Assembly (NCBI GenBank): GCA_030426845.1
Contig: JAUHXR010000069.1
Location: 1-32,368, forward strand
Reading direction: 5' to 3'
DNA from: Polyangia bacterium
GTDB lineage: Bacteria; Myxococcota_A; Polyangia; Polyangiales; Sandaracinaceae
Length of the DNA stretch: 32,368 nucleotides
Of the stretch, positions 1-7,231 are shown in pieces. Position 1 is the stretch's first letter. Every line of letters starts with the position of its first letter. Position numbers and translations under genes: made by a program. A model generated the notes under the pieces. The model had not been told where the DNA came from. It searched no databases and worked only from the letters and a program-made list of their open reading frames with translations.

Positions 1-911
1 CCACCGACGTCGCGGCGCGGGGCATCGACGTCGACTCGGTGAGCCACGTCTTCAACCTCGACCTGCCGACCGCGGCCGAGGCCTACGTCCACCGCATCGG
101 GCGGACCGGCCGCGCGGGTCGCGACGGAATCGCGATCAGCCTCGTCACCCCCGCCGAGGTCTCGCGCCTCCGCTTCTTCCAGCGCGCGCTCGACGTCTCG
201 ATCGACCGCGGCGAGGTGCCCTCGGACGCGGAGATCGCGGGCGCCGAGCGGGTCCGCCTGCTCGACGCGGTGCGCGCGCGCGTCGGCGAGGACCTCGGCC
301 CCGGCGTGGAGGCGCTGCTCGCCGATCTCACGGACGGCGTGGACCCGCGCGAGGTGGCCGCGGCCGCGCTTTCGATCCTCGCCGACGATCGCGGCCTCGA
401 GCTCGACCGCGACCACGACGAGCGCCCGCCGAAGTGGGCGCGCCGAAGCGGGCCGCAGGATCGGCCGGGCCGGCCGGGTCCCGCCGGGTCCCCTTCGGCC
501 GCGGACGAGGTGGAGCTCTTCCTGCCGATCGGCAAGCGCCGCGGCGTGCGGCCGGGCGACCTGGTCGGCGCGATCGCGAACGAGCTCGGGATCGACGGCG
601 GGAGCATCGGCCGCGTCTCGATCTTCGATCACAAGAGCTTCGTGCGCGTCACGCAGGATGCGGCCGACTCGATCCTCGGCGCCAAGCGCACGATCGCGAT
701 CCGCGGGAGCGAAGTCCCGATCTCGAAGGCGCGCCCCAACAGCGGCGCGGGTCCGCGTCCTCCTCGAGGCGGGCCGCGTGGATCGTCGGACCGACACAAG
801 CCCGGTCGGCCGCCGCGCCCTGGCAAGCCCGGCAAGCCCAAGGGACCCCGCCCCGGCAAGCCGCCGCGCACCGGCAAGCCGAAGCGCCGCGGCGGCCCGA
901 AGGGCGGATAG
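1..911 (+). CDS. DEAD-box ATP-dependent RNA helicase, C-terminal part (5' end outside window)
   Basis: The reading frame is open from base 3, so the gene begins upstream of the window. The visible protein starts inside helicase domain 2: motif V ([10 protein letters not shown]) is at bases 3-32 and motif VI ([11 protein letters not shown]) follows about 20 residues later. These motifs bind RNA and ATP in superfamily 2 helicases. A linker is followed by a roughly 75-residue module starting [18 protein letters not shown], which matches the DbpA RNA-binding domain of DbpA/CsdA-type helicases that remodel rRNA. The tail is a low-complexity basic stretch of Pro, Gly, Lys and Arg, probably a non-specific RNA tether. 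A strong hairpin terminator lies 39 bases past the stop. The neighbour downstream is an RRM protein, so both belong to RNA metabolism. Whether it is DeaD/CsdA or RhlE-like cannot be settled without the N-terminus. Confidence 0.93.
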   Translation, partial: TDVAARGIDVDSVSHVFNLDLPTAAEAYVHRIGRTGRAGRDGIAISLVTPAEVSRLRFFQRALDVSIDRGEVPSDAEIAGAERVRLLDAVRARVGEDLGPGVEALLADLTDGVDPREVAAAALSILADDRGLELDRDHDERPPKWARRSGPQDRPGRPGPAGSPSAADEVELFLPIGKRRGVRPGDLVGAIANELGIDGGSIGRVSIFDHKSFVRVTQDAADSILGAKRTIAIRGSEVPISKARPNSGAGPRPPRGGPRGSSDRHKPGRPPRPGKPGKPKGPRPGKPPRTGKPKRRGGPKGG

Positions 912-949
912 TGCCCCGAGCGGGTATCCGTGTTACTCCCATGGAGTGT

Positions 950-988
950 GAGGGCGTCCCCGCGTCTGGCGCGGCGCCCTCCTTTTTT
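950..988 (+). terminator. Intrinsic terminator after the helicase gene
   Basis: A 7-bp perfect outer stem (950-956 with 975-981) stacks on an inner 5-bp stem (960-964 with 970-974, loop TCTGG). It is followed by CTTTTTT at 982-988. It is the only hairpin in the window I found with a clear T tract, and it separates the helicase from the RRM gene. Confidence 0.85.
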
Positions 989-996
989 GTTGTTCC

Positions 997-1011
997 GAGC
1001 CGTATGGGCTC
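997..1011 (+). promoter_or_regulatory. Small hairpin in the leader region of the RRM gene
   Basis: GAGCC (997-1001) can pair with GGCTC (1007-1011) around a 5-nt loop, between the upstream terminator and the RRM start at 1078. It might lie in the RRM mRNA leader, but a 5-bp stem in GC-rich DNA is weak evidence and no promoter elements are clear. Confidence 0.2.
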
Positions 1012-1077
1012 AAGGAAGGCAGGTCCCGGAGTTTTGATCGATCAACGACGAGCCGCGGCTTCACGAACGGGGGACCG

Positions 1078-1536
1078 ATGAGCACCCCCGACAAGCGCGC
1101 GAGAGAGAACCGCAAGGCGAAGAAGAAGCGCGACAAAGAAGCGCGCCGCTGGGAGCGCCGCGAGCGCGGAACCCAGGAGCTGGAGGTGGTCAGCGCGGCC
1201 GAGGTCGTGGGCGACCTCCGGTCGATCGAAGAGGTCATGGCCGAGCTCGAGGGCGGCGGCGTGACGAGCGGCCCCGCACCGTCGGTGCCGAGCAAGCTCT
1301 TCGTGGGTGGCCTCAGCTACGACACGGACAACGACGGCCTCCGCGCCGCGTTCGAGGAGTACGGCGAGGTGCTCGACGCGGTGGTGATCACCGACCGCAA
1401 CTCGGGCATGTCGCGCGGGTTCGGCTTCGTGACGATGGCCGACAAGAAGGACGCGCCGCGCGCGATCAAGGGCCTCGACGGCGCCGATCTCGATGGCCGT
1501 CGCCTCGTGGTCAACGTCGCGACCGATCGTCGCTGA
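1078..1536 (+). CDS. RNA-binding protein with one RRM domain
   Basis: 152 residues. The N-terminal 60 or so residues are highly charged (Lys/Arg then Glu rich) and probably helical or disordered. From about residue 71 comes a complete RRM fold: RNP2 is KLFVGGL and RNP1 is RGFGFVTM, the two beta-strand motifs whose aromatic residues stack on RNA bases. The C-terminus ends soon after the last strand (RRLVVNVATD). Single-RRM bacterial proteins of this kind (Rbp type) are common in cyanobacteria and myxobacteria and have been linked to cold response and mRNA binding. The long charged N-terminal extension is atypical of the short Rbp proteins. A purine-rich GGGGGA element precedes the ATG. It follows a helicase gene but lies beyond that gene's terminator, so it is probably transcribed separately. 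Confidence 0.92.
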   Translation: MSTPDKRARENRKAKKKRDKEARRWERRERGTQELEVVSAAEVVGDLRSIEEVMAELEGGGVTSGPAPSVPSKLFVGGLSYDTDNDGLRAAFEEYGEVLDAVVITDRNSGMSRGFGFVTMADKKDAPRAIKGLDGADLDGRRLVVNVATDRR

Positions 1537-1588
1537 CGCGCCGGGCTGACGCGCCGGCAGGGAGCTCGCGGCGGAGGGAGACGGATCG

Positions 1589-2482
1589 ATGCGCGACGTC
1601 TTGAACGAGCTGATCGACATCCTCCGCCTCGAGCGCATCGAGGAGAACATCTTCCGCGGCCAGAGCCAGAACCTCGGCTGGGGGCGCGTGTTCGGCGGCC
1701 AGGTCGTCGGGCAGGCGCTCTCGGCTGCGGAGCAGACCGTCCCCCCCGGCCGCGCGGTCCACTCGCTCCACGGCTACTTCCTGCGTCCCGGCGACGCGGA
1801 GAAGCCGATCGTCTACACCGTCGATCCGATCCGGGACGGCAAGAGCTTCACCACCCGCCGCGTGGTCGCGGTGCAGGGCGGCGTCGCGATCTTCTCCCTG
1901 TCGGCGTCGTTCCAGATCGACGAGCCCGGCCTCACGCATCAGGCCGAGGCGATGCCCGAGGGGGTCCCTCCGCCCGATGGGCTGCGCAACGAGCGCGAGC
2001 TGGGTGAGCGCTACCTCGCGCGGCTCCCCGAGGCGGTGCGCGCGACGATCCCGCGCGCGATGCGCGAGCGCATCGTGGCCGAGCGTCCGATCGAGGTGCG
2101 CCCGGTGGCGCCGATCGACCCGCTCGATCCGGGCGAGCGCCCGCCGCAGAAGCAGGTCTGGTTCCGCGCGAACGGCACCCTGCCGGACTCGCCCAGCGTG
2201 CACCAGTACCTGCTGGCCTACGCGTCCGACTTCCACCTCTTGGGCACCGCGATGATGCCGCACGGCGTGAGCTGGCTGACCCGCGGCATGCAGGTCGCCA
2301 GCCTGGACCACGCGATGTGGTTCCACCGCCCGTTCCGTTTCGACGACTGGCTGCTCTACGACATGGACGCGCCGTCCGCGCAGGGCGCCCGGGGCCTGGC
2401 GCGCGGGCGCTGGCTCACGCGCGACGGAGCCCTCGTGGCGACGACCGCGCAAGAGGGCTTGATGCGCGACCGGCGCGGCTGA
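1589..2482 (+). CDS. tesB: Acyl-CoA thioesterase II
   Basis: 297 residues, close to the 286 of E. coli TesB. It hydrolyses medium- and long-chain acyl-CoA to free fatty acid and CoA in the cytoplasm. The family pattern runs along the whole length: N-terminal hotdog half with FRGQSQNLGWGRVFGGQVVGQ, HSLHGYFLRPGD and GKSFTTRRV, then the C-terminal half with LAYASDFHLL, LDHAMWFHRPFRFDDWLLY and a final AQEGL. The Asp in ASDFHLL and the Gln in AQEGL correspond to catalytic Asp and Gln residues described for E. coli TesB. The ATG at 1589 is preceded by a good GGAGGGAGA ribosome binding site. The gene lies 52 bases after the RRM gene and 68 bases before the polymerase gene. No functional link to either is evident. 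Confidence 0.95.
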   Translation: MRDVLNELIDILRLERIEENIFRGQSQNLGWGRVFGGQVVGQALSAAEQTVPPGRAVHSLHGYFLRPGDAEKPIVYTVDPIRDGKSFTTRRVVAVQGGVAIFSLSASFQIDEPGLTHQAEAMPEGVPPPDGLRNERELGERYLARLPEAVRATIPRAMRERIVAERPIEVRPVAPIDPLDPGERPPQKQVWFRANGTLPDSPSVHQYLLAYASDFHLLGTAMMPHGVSWLTRGMQVASLDHAMWFHRPFRFDDWLLYDMDAPSAQGARGLARGRWLTRDGALVATTAQEGLMRDRRG

Positions 2483-2550
2483 GCGGCCGCGGGTCCGCCC
2501 ACGCGTCAGAGGCGCGCGGCCCGACCGGCGGTCGGAGTATTCTCGTCGCG

Positions 2551-5136
2551 ATGTCCCGCGTCCTCGTCGTCCACGCCACGAACGTGCTCGCGCGGGGCTT
2601 CGAGGCCACTTCGCCGGACGCGGCCCGAGGACAGGACGGCGGCTCGACCAGCGCGCTCCGCTTCGTGACGCGCGCGCTCCTCGCCGCGATCGGGTTCAAG
2701 GAGCCCGAGCGCGCCGTGGCGGTGCTCGACGCCGCGGTCGACCCGGCGCGGCTCCCGCCCGCCCACGCGGCCCAGCTCCGGCGTCTCCGTGAGGTGCTCG
2801 AGGCGCACGGGCTGAGGTGCGTCGACGCGGGCGGTGGCGGTGGGAGCTTGCCGCGTGCGATCGACGTGGTCGCCTCCTACGTCGCGGCGGCGCGGGCGCT
2901 CGGGCACGACGTGGTGGTCGTCGGCAGCGACAAGCGCCTCGCGCAGCTCGTGAGCGACGACGTGTGGTGGTACGACCCGTACAAGGACGCCCGCTACACG
3001 GTCGACATGGTGCGCAAGCGCTTCGACGTAGGCCCGGACCGGGTCGCCGAGTGGCTCGCGCTGGTCGGCGACGACGACGCGCTCCCCGGGATCAAGGGCA
3101 TCGGGCGCAAGGGCGCGACCGCGCTGCTCGAGCGCTTCGGCTCGGTGCGCGCCGCGCTCCCGGAGGCCGCGTCTCTCGGGGGCCGCACCGGGAACGCGCT
3201 CGTCGCGGCCGGCGCCGCGGTGGAGGCGGAGGTCGCCCGCGCCGCGCTCCGCGGGGACGCGCCCCTGCCGATGCCCCTCGAGACCCTGTCCTACGCGCCG
3301 CCGGACGCCGAGACGCGGCAGGCGCTCTACGAATTGCTCGGCTTCGTCTCGCTCCTCGCGCGTGGCGACGCGCCTCCCGAGGTGGCGACCGAGGTCTGCG
3401 CGACGCCCGCCGCTGTCGAGGCCGCCCTCGCCGCGCTGGGGCCCGGGCCGATCTCCCTCCACGCGTTGATCGGCGACCCGTCGCCGCCGCGCGGCGCCCT
3501 CGTCGGGATCGCCCTCGCGAAGGCGGGCGGGCCCGCGTTCTACGTCCCGGCGGACGAGCCTCGCCTCGGCGCGCTGGCGCCGTTCCTCGCCGACCCGAGC
3601 CGCCCCAAGATCGGCCACGACGTGAAGGCGGCGGAGGTCGCGCTCGCGCGCCGTTCGATCCCGGTCGCGGGGGTGGTCGCGGACGCGGCCTGCGCGTCGC
3701 ACCTGCACGAGCCGAGCAACTTCGCGCCCCAGGATCTGCCGATCCTCGCCAAGCGGATCCTCCGCCGCCCGCTCCGCGAAGAGGACGAGGTGCGCGGCGT
3801 CGGGCGATCGCGCAAGGGGTGGGGCGAGCTCCCCGAGGCCCGCGCGGCCGCGTTCGCGGGGTCGTACGCGGAGGCGGCGGCCTGCGTGTGGGAGGCGCTC
3901 GCGCCGACCACGGATCGTGCGCTCCTCGACGAGTACCTCGCGCTCAGCGAGACGCTCGTCCGCATGGAGCTGCGGGGCGTCGCGGTCGACGCAAAGGACC
4001 TGTCGCGCGCGGGGGACGACTTCGCCCGCATCGGGGCCGAGCTCGAGGCGGAGATCTACGGGCTCGCCGGCAAGGAGTTCAACGTCAACTCCACCAAGCA
4101 GCTCGGCGAGGTGCTCTTCGAGCAGCTCGGTCTGCCGGTGGTCAGCCGCACGAAGACCGGCTGGAGCACCGCCACGCACGCGCTCGAGCGCATCGAGGGC
4201 GCGCACCCGATCGTGCCGCTCGTCATCCGCTGGCGCCTGCTGCGGCGGCTCAGCGACACGTGGGTGACCGCGCTGCTCGCGGCGATCGACCCGGACGGCC
4301 GCGTGCGCTCGACGTTCTCCCCCGCGCGCTCGTTCTCGGGCCGCCTCGTCAACGCGAACCCGGACCTCGGGCGGGTCCCGGGCGCGACCCCGGAGATGTC
4401 GCGCATCCGCCACGCGTTCCGCGCGCCGGCCGGGCGCGCGCTCCTCTCGCTCGACTATCGCCAGCTCGGGCTCTACGTGCTGGCGCACCTGACGAAGGAC
4501 CCGAACCTCGTCGGCCCGCTCCGCGACGAGGCCGACATGCACGCGCTGACCGCGGCCGCGGTGCTCGACATCCCGCTCGCCGAGGTCGACCGGGCGGCGC
4601 GCCAGCGCGGCAAGGTCGTCAACTTCGCGACCTTCGCCGGGCAAGGCGCGAGCGCGCTGCGGATGCAGCTCGGGATCACCCCGCGCGAGGCCAAGCGCTA
4701 CATCGCGCGCTTCGATCGGCGCTACGCGGTGGCGCGGGCGTTCCAGGAGGAGCAGCTCCGCCTGGCCCGCGAGCGAGGCTACATCGTCACGATCGCGGGG
4801 CGTCGCTGGCCGATCGGCGACCTCGACTCGAACGACGCGATGATCCGGGGCTACGCCGAGCGGCTGGCGCGCCGCGCGACCCACGAGGGCTCCGTCGCCG
4901 ACGTCTCGCGGCGCGGCCTGCTGCGCGCCGACGAGGCGCTGCGGGCGGCGGGGATCGACGCCTTCCCGCTGCTCCAGATCCACGACGAGGTCCTGTTCGA
5001 GGTGGCCGAGGCGGCCGTCGACGAGGCGGCCGAGATCGGGTCCGAGGCGATGCGGACCGCCTACGAGCTCGAGGTGCCGCTCCGGGTGGGGCGCAAGTCC
5101 GGCCCGAGCTGGTCGGAGCTGTCGCCTCTCGGGTGA
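2551..5136 (+). CDS. Divergent DNA polymerase I-family paralogue, nucleases apparently inactive, altered ribose gate
   Basis: 861 residues from the ATG at 2551. The architecture is that of full-length Pol I: 5'-nuclease fold with H3TH (LPGIKGIGRKGATALLERFG), a 3'-5' exonuclease fold, then the polymerase domain. Catalytic polymerase Asp residues remain: D in motif A (LDYRQLGLYVLAHL) and HDE in motif C (LLQIHDEVLFEV). Motif B keeps R, K and F (RQRGKVVNFATFAG). By hand alignment to E. coli Pol I several key residues differ. Steric-gate E710 is Gly, its partner Y766 is Ala, R712 is Tyr, N845 is Arg and Q849 is Glu. All four exonuclease carboxylates (D355, E357, D424, D501) are lost. In the 5' nuclease several metal-binding acids are replaced (D13 by His, E113, D115, D140) and the arch region is shortened. 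A canonical polA presumably exists elsewhere. I infer an accessory, polymerase-only enzyme; its role is unknown. Confidence 0.85.
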   Translation: MSRVLVVHATNVLARGFEATSPDAARGQDGGSTSALRFVTRALLAAIGFKEPERAVAVLDAAVDPARLPPAHAAQLRRLREVLEAHGLRCVDAGGGGGSLPRAIDVVASYVAAARALGHDVVVVGSDKRLAQLVSDDVWWYDPYKDARYTVDMVRKRFDVGPDRVAEWLALVGDDDALPGIKGIGRKGATALLERFGSVRAALPEAASLGGRTGNALVAAGAAVEAEVARAALRGDAPLPMPLETLSYAPPDAETRQALYELLGFVSLLARGDAPPEVATEVCATPAAVEAALAALGPGPISLHALIGDPSPPRGALVGIALAKAGGPAFYVPADEPRLGALAPFLADPSRPKIGHDVKAAEVALARRSIPVAGVVADAACASHLHEPSNFAPQDLPILAKRILRRPLREEDEVRGVGRSRKGWGELPEARAAAFAGSYAEAAACVWEALAPTTDRALLDEYLALSETLVRMELRGVAVDAKDLSRAGDDFARIGAELEAEIYGLAGKEFNVNSTKQLGEVLFEQLGLPVVSRTKTGWSTATHALERIEGAHPIVPLVIRWRLLRRLSDTWVTALLAAIDPDGRVRSTFSPARSFSGRLVNANPDLGRVPGATPEMSRIRHAFRAPAGRALLSLDYRQLGLYVLAHLTKDPNLVGPLRDEADMHALTAAAVLDIPLAEVDRAARQRGKVVNFATFAGQGASALRMQLGITPREAKRYIARFDRRYAVARAFQEEQLRLARERGYIVTIAGRRWPIGDLDSNDAMIRGYAERLARRATHEGSVADVSRRGLLRADEALRAAGIDAFPLLQIHDEVLFEVAEAAVDEAAEIGSEAMRTAYELEVPLRVGRKSGPSWSELSPLG

Positions 5137-5193
5137 GCTCGTCGGGTTTGCCATCGACAGTGGAGCCGGATCCGGTAAGCTGGCCTCGCTCCG

Positions 5194-5961
5194 ATGCGGA
5201 CCCTCCTCGCGCTCGTCTGTCTGAACCTGCTGGCATGCAACGACATGCCGGCCCCGGTCGACGCCGACGGGCGCGACTCGGGCGCGCGGGCGGACGCGGG
5301 CGAGACGGGCGGCGTGGACTCCGGCCCCGGCGGCGTGGACTCCGGCCCCGGCGGCGTCGACTCGGGTCCCCCGACGGGCTGCGTCTACCCGGCGAACCCC
5401 GTGGAGCCGATGGCGGTGGGCAGCGTCCTGTGGCCCTACGCGTGGCCCGAGGCGATCGACGGGACGGGCACCAACTTCCCGATCGACCTCGAGCAGGTCA
5501 CCTGCAACACCGACCCGAACATCGACTGGAGCCCGTTCGACGTCCTGGTGTTCATCGCCATCCCGGCCTGGTGACCGGACTGCCGCACGCACGCCGGTTC
5601 GGTGGCGCAGGTCGAGGAGCAGTTCGTCGCAGCGGGAGCCCAGATCATCTGGGTGCTGCAGCAGGACAGCTCGGTCCAACAAGGCACCGCGATGAGCTGC
5701 CGGGACTTCATGAACGCGAACCCCCGCAACAGCGACGCGGGGTGGTGCGTGGGGGACGGTGAGACCACCGGCCAGATGACGCCGAGCGACCGCACCTGGA
5801 CCGACTCACCGCTGGCCCTGGGGCGTGGCTACGACCTGATCGTGTCGCGTCGCGACATGGTGATCCGCGACGCGCCGACTCACGGCACGCCCTCGGGCAA
5901 CGAGAACCTGACCGGCGCCGAGCTCCTCGCTCGCGTCCAGACCGTCATCGACTCGCTCTGA
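5194..5961 (+). CDS. Putative selenocysteine-containing thioredoxin-like lipoprotein (in-frame TGA at codon 127)
   Basis: One reading frame runs from ATG 5194 to TGA 5959-5961, interrupted only by TGA at 5572-5574. Read through, it gives 255 residues: a lipoprotein signal (MRTLLALVCLNLLAC), a short Asp/Gly/Ser/Pro linker and a thioredoxin/peroxiredoxin-like domain. The TGA sits in VFIAIPAW-TGA-PDCR, which aligns with WATWCPPCR of TlpA/ResA-type thioredoxins. It therefore falls exactly on the first redox Cys, giving W-U-P-D-C with the resolving Cys at 130. Downstream coding is intact and keeps high third-position GC. A SECIS-like hairpin follows directly. The expected role is a membrane-anchored thiol/selenol oxidoreductase in the periplasm or at the cell surface. 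The alternative is a recent nonsense mutation of a Cys codon (TGC to TGA) or a sequencing error. No sel genes lie in the window. Confidence 0.72.
5308..5370 (+). repeat. Three tandem 21-bp units encoding GGVDSGP linker repeats
   Basis: Three consecutive 21-bp units encode GGVDSGP three times in the linker between the lipidated N-terminus and the thioredoxin-like domain. The first two units are identical and the third differs by a few synonymous bases, pointing to recent slippage or duplication. The repeat length keeps the frame. Confidence 0.85.
5573..5613 (+). promoter_or_regulatory. Candidate bacterial SECIS element
   Basis: Hand folding gives one hairpin beginning inside the TGA. Pairs are 5573-5576 with 5610-5613, 5581-5583 with 5607-5609, 5585-5586 with 5605-5606, and 5592-5596 with 5600-5604 (one G-U). 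The apical loop is GTT at 5597-5599. All right-arm bases are paired; the left arm has bulges at 5577-5580, 5584 and 5587-5591. The loop begins 22 bases after the TGA and its first base is G, as expected for bacterial SECIS elements read by SelB. In DNA this rich in GC other folds are possible, including a 6-bp pairing of 5573-5578 with 5594-5599. Confidence 0.5.
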
Positions 5962-5990
5962 GCTGCCCGAGGAGAGCCGCGCGGGCGCTC
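5960..5990. terminator. Hairpin between convergent stop codons
   Basis: GAGC-T-GCCCG (5960-5969, one bulged T) pairs with CGGGCGCTC (5982-5990), joining the stop of the selenoprotein candidate and the stop of the convergent ferritin-like gene. It could serve as a bidirectional terminator, but neither side has a T tract. Confidence 0.4.
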
Positions 5991-6819
5991 AGGCGAGTCG
6001 CCGGGCGTGCCAGGCGCGGTGGGCGGGGACGCCGAGGCGCTCGAGGCCGGGGACGACCGCGCCGGTGATCGTGCCGTAGAAGACCTCGCGGGCGAGCGCG
6101 GGGTCGTCGGCGCCCAGCGCGATCTCGGGCTCGGTCGGCGGCACGAACGGGCCGGTCGGCGCGAGCTCTCGCTCGAGCGTCGCGAAGCCGACCTCGAGGA
6201 AGCGCTCGAGGGCGACGAGCTCGTCGGGGTTCGCCTCGAGCCACGGGCGCCACGCCTCGAGGTAGTGGAAGCCGAATTGTCCGTGGAGGATCTCGTCCGC
6301 GAGGAGCCGTCGGTTGACCTGCCGGAGGTACGGGTCGCTCATGCGATCGAGGACCGCGACGAAGCGCGCGCAGGCGACCATCTCGGAGCAGCACGTGGTG
6401 AAGATCACGTTGCGCAAGGCGCGTTGCTCGAGGCTGACGCCGGGGTGCTCGGCGAGGCGCTCGAGGGTCAGGTCGGCCTCGCCCTCGGGCTCACCGCCGA
6501 GCGCCTCCACGACCTCGGCGCAGGTCAGGGTGTGGCGCAGCTCGTCCTGCGCCATCCGGAGCATGACGACCTTCGCGTCGAGGCTCGCGTTGGCTTCGAA
6601 GAGCTGGTCGGCCAGCTGCGAGAAGACCGTGCTCGAGCGGTGCTCGAAGATCATCCGCGCGCGCCACTGCTCGCGCACCTCGGCGACCGTGTCGGCCGGG
6701 TAGAGGCTGGCGTCGAAGCGCACGCTCGGGTCGACCGTCACGCGCTCGAGCGCGGCGGCGACCCGCTGGTGCTCCTGCGCGAGCGGGGTCTCGCTCAGCG
6801 CGGGGCGGAGCCGGCTCAC
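5989..6819 (-). CDS. Ferritin-like di-iron protein
   Basis: 276 residues from GTG at 6819. The start is set by the 4-base GTGA overlap with the stop of the upstream lipoprotein gene, which implies translational coupling. The sequence is mostly helical and carries the ferritin-like ligand pattern: Glu in MIFEHRSS, ExxH in AQDELRH, Glu in TTCCSEMVACARF, and ExxH in LLADEILHGQFGFHY. In this fold the four helices bind two irons bridged by the glutamates and activate oxygen. The length exceeds ferritin proper, and the separated ExxH pairs resemble di-iron oxygenase-type members rather than iron-storage proteins. There is no signal peptide, so it is probably cytoplasmic. Being the last gene after two Cys-rich lipoproteins suggests it acts on, or with, those proteins or their metal. 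That link is inference and the substrate is unknown. Confidence 0.8.
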   Translation of the reverse strand: MSRLRPALSETPLAQEHQRVAAALERVTVDPSVRFDASLYPADTVAEVREQWRARMIFEHRSSTVFSQLADQLFEANASLDAKVVMLRMAQDELRHTLTCAEVVEALGGEPEGEADLTLERLAEHPGVSLEQRALRNVIFTTCCSEMVACARFVAVLDRMSDPYLRQVNRRLLADEILHGQFGFHYLEAWRPWLEANPDELVALERFLEVGFATLERELAPTGPFVPPTEPEIALGADDPALAREVFYGTITGAVVPGLERLGVPAHRAWHARRLA

Positions 6820-7187
6820 GCGGCGACGCTGGGCGGGAACAGGGGGCCGATCGCGAGGCAGCACATGACCTCGTCGTCGCCCTGGCAGAGGGGGAGCGGG
6901 CCCGCGTCGGCGCCGAAGGCGCACGAGCACGTCTCGCAGACGTGCGGCCCCGCGTCGGGCGGCGCGCCCGCGTCGGACAGGGGCCACCCCGCGTCTTCCC
7001 TGCCCGGCGGCCCGGCGTCGAAGCCGGGCGGCCCGGCGTCGGTGAGGATCGATGGCCCGCTGTCGCGCATGCCACCGCCCGCGTCGTCGCGTCCGTGGCT
7101 GTCCCCACAGCCGGTGGAGACACCGGCGAGGCCGGTGACGAGGGCGAGCGCGCGAGCCACGCGAAGGTAGTGAGGGGTCGAAGTCAA
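6816..7187 (-). CDS. Six-cysteine lipoprotein, downstream paralogue (lipoprotein B)
   Basis: 123 residues. It starts with TTG at 7187, five bases after a GGGAGG ribosome binding site. The signal peptide ends in a lipobox-like GVSTGC. A linker of about 50 residues rich in Asp-Ala-Gly-Pro follows. The C-terminal module has six Cys in the pattern C-x2-C-x-C-x11-C-x7-CC and ends LAIGPLFPPSVAA. Its N-terminus (MTSTPHYLRV) and C-terminal module are nearly the same as in the upstream gene, so they are tandem duplicates with diverged linkers. Its TGA stop overlaps the GTG of the ferritin-like gene. No known domain was recognised; the Cys module could bind metal, form disulfides or be enzymatically modified. 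Confidence 0.82.
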   Translation of the reverse strand: MTSTPHYLRVARALALVTGLAGVSTGCGDSHGRDDAGGGMRDSGPSILTDAGPPGFDAGPPGREDAGWPLSDAGAPPDAGPHVCETCSCAFGADAGPLPLCQGDDEVMCCLAIGPLFPPSVAA

Positions 7188-7231
7188 GGTAGCCTCCCGC
7201 GGAGAGGGTAGCCGATCGGCCGGGGCGACGC

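Noticed and set aside
5572-5601. Reading the 5194-5961 region as two separate genes or a frameshifted pseudogene
   Set aside because: Both parts are in the same frame, the second has no start or ribosome binding site, and the break falls on the redox codon; a single gene with a recoded TGA explains this better, although a nonsense mutation remains possible.
2506-5682. Very long minus-strand open frame (over 1000 codons) opposite the polymerase gene
   Set aside because: It is the antisense shadow of a gene with clear Pol I motifs; its translation is Arg/Asp/Val-rich low complexity with no domain, as expected from high GC bias.
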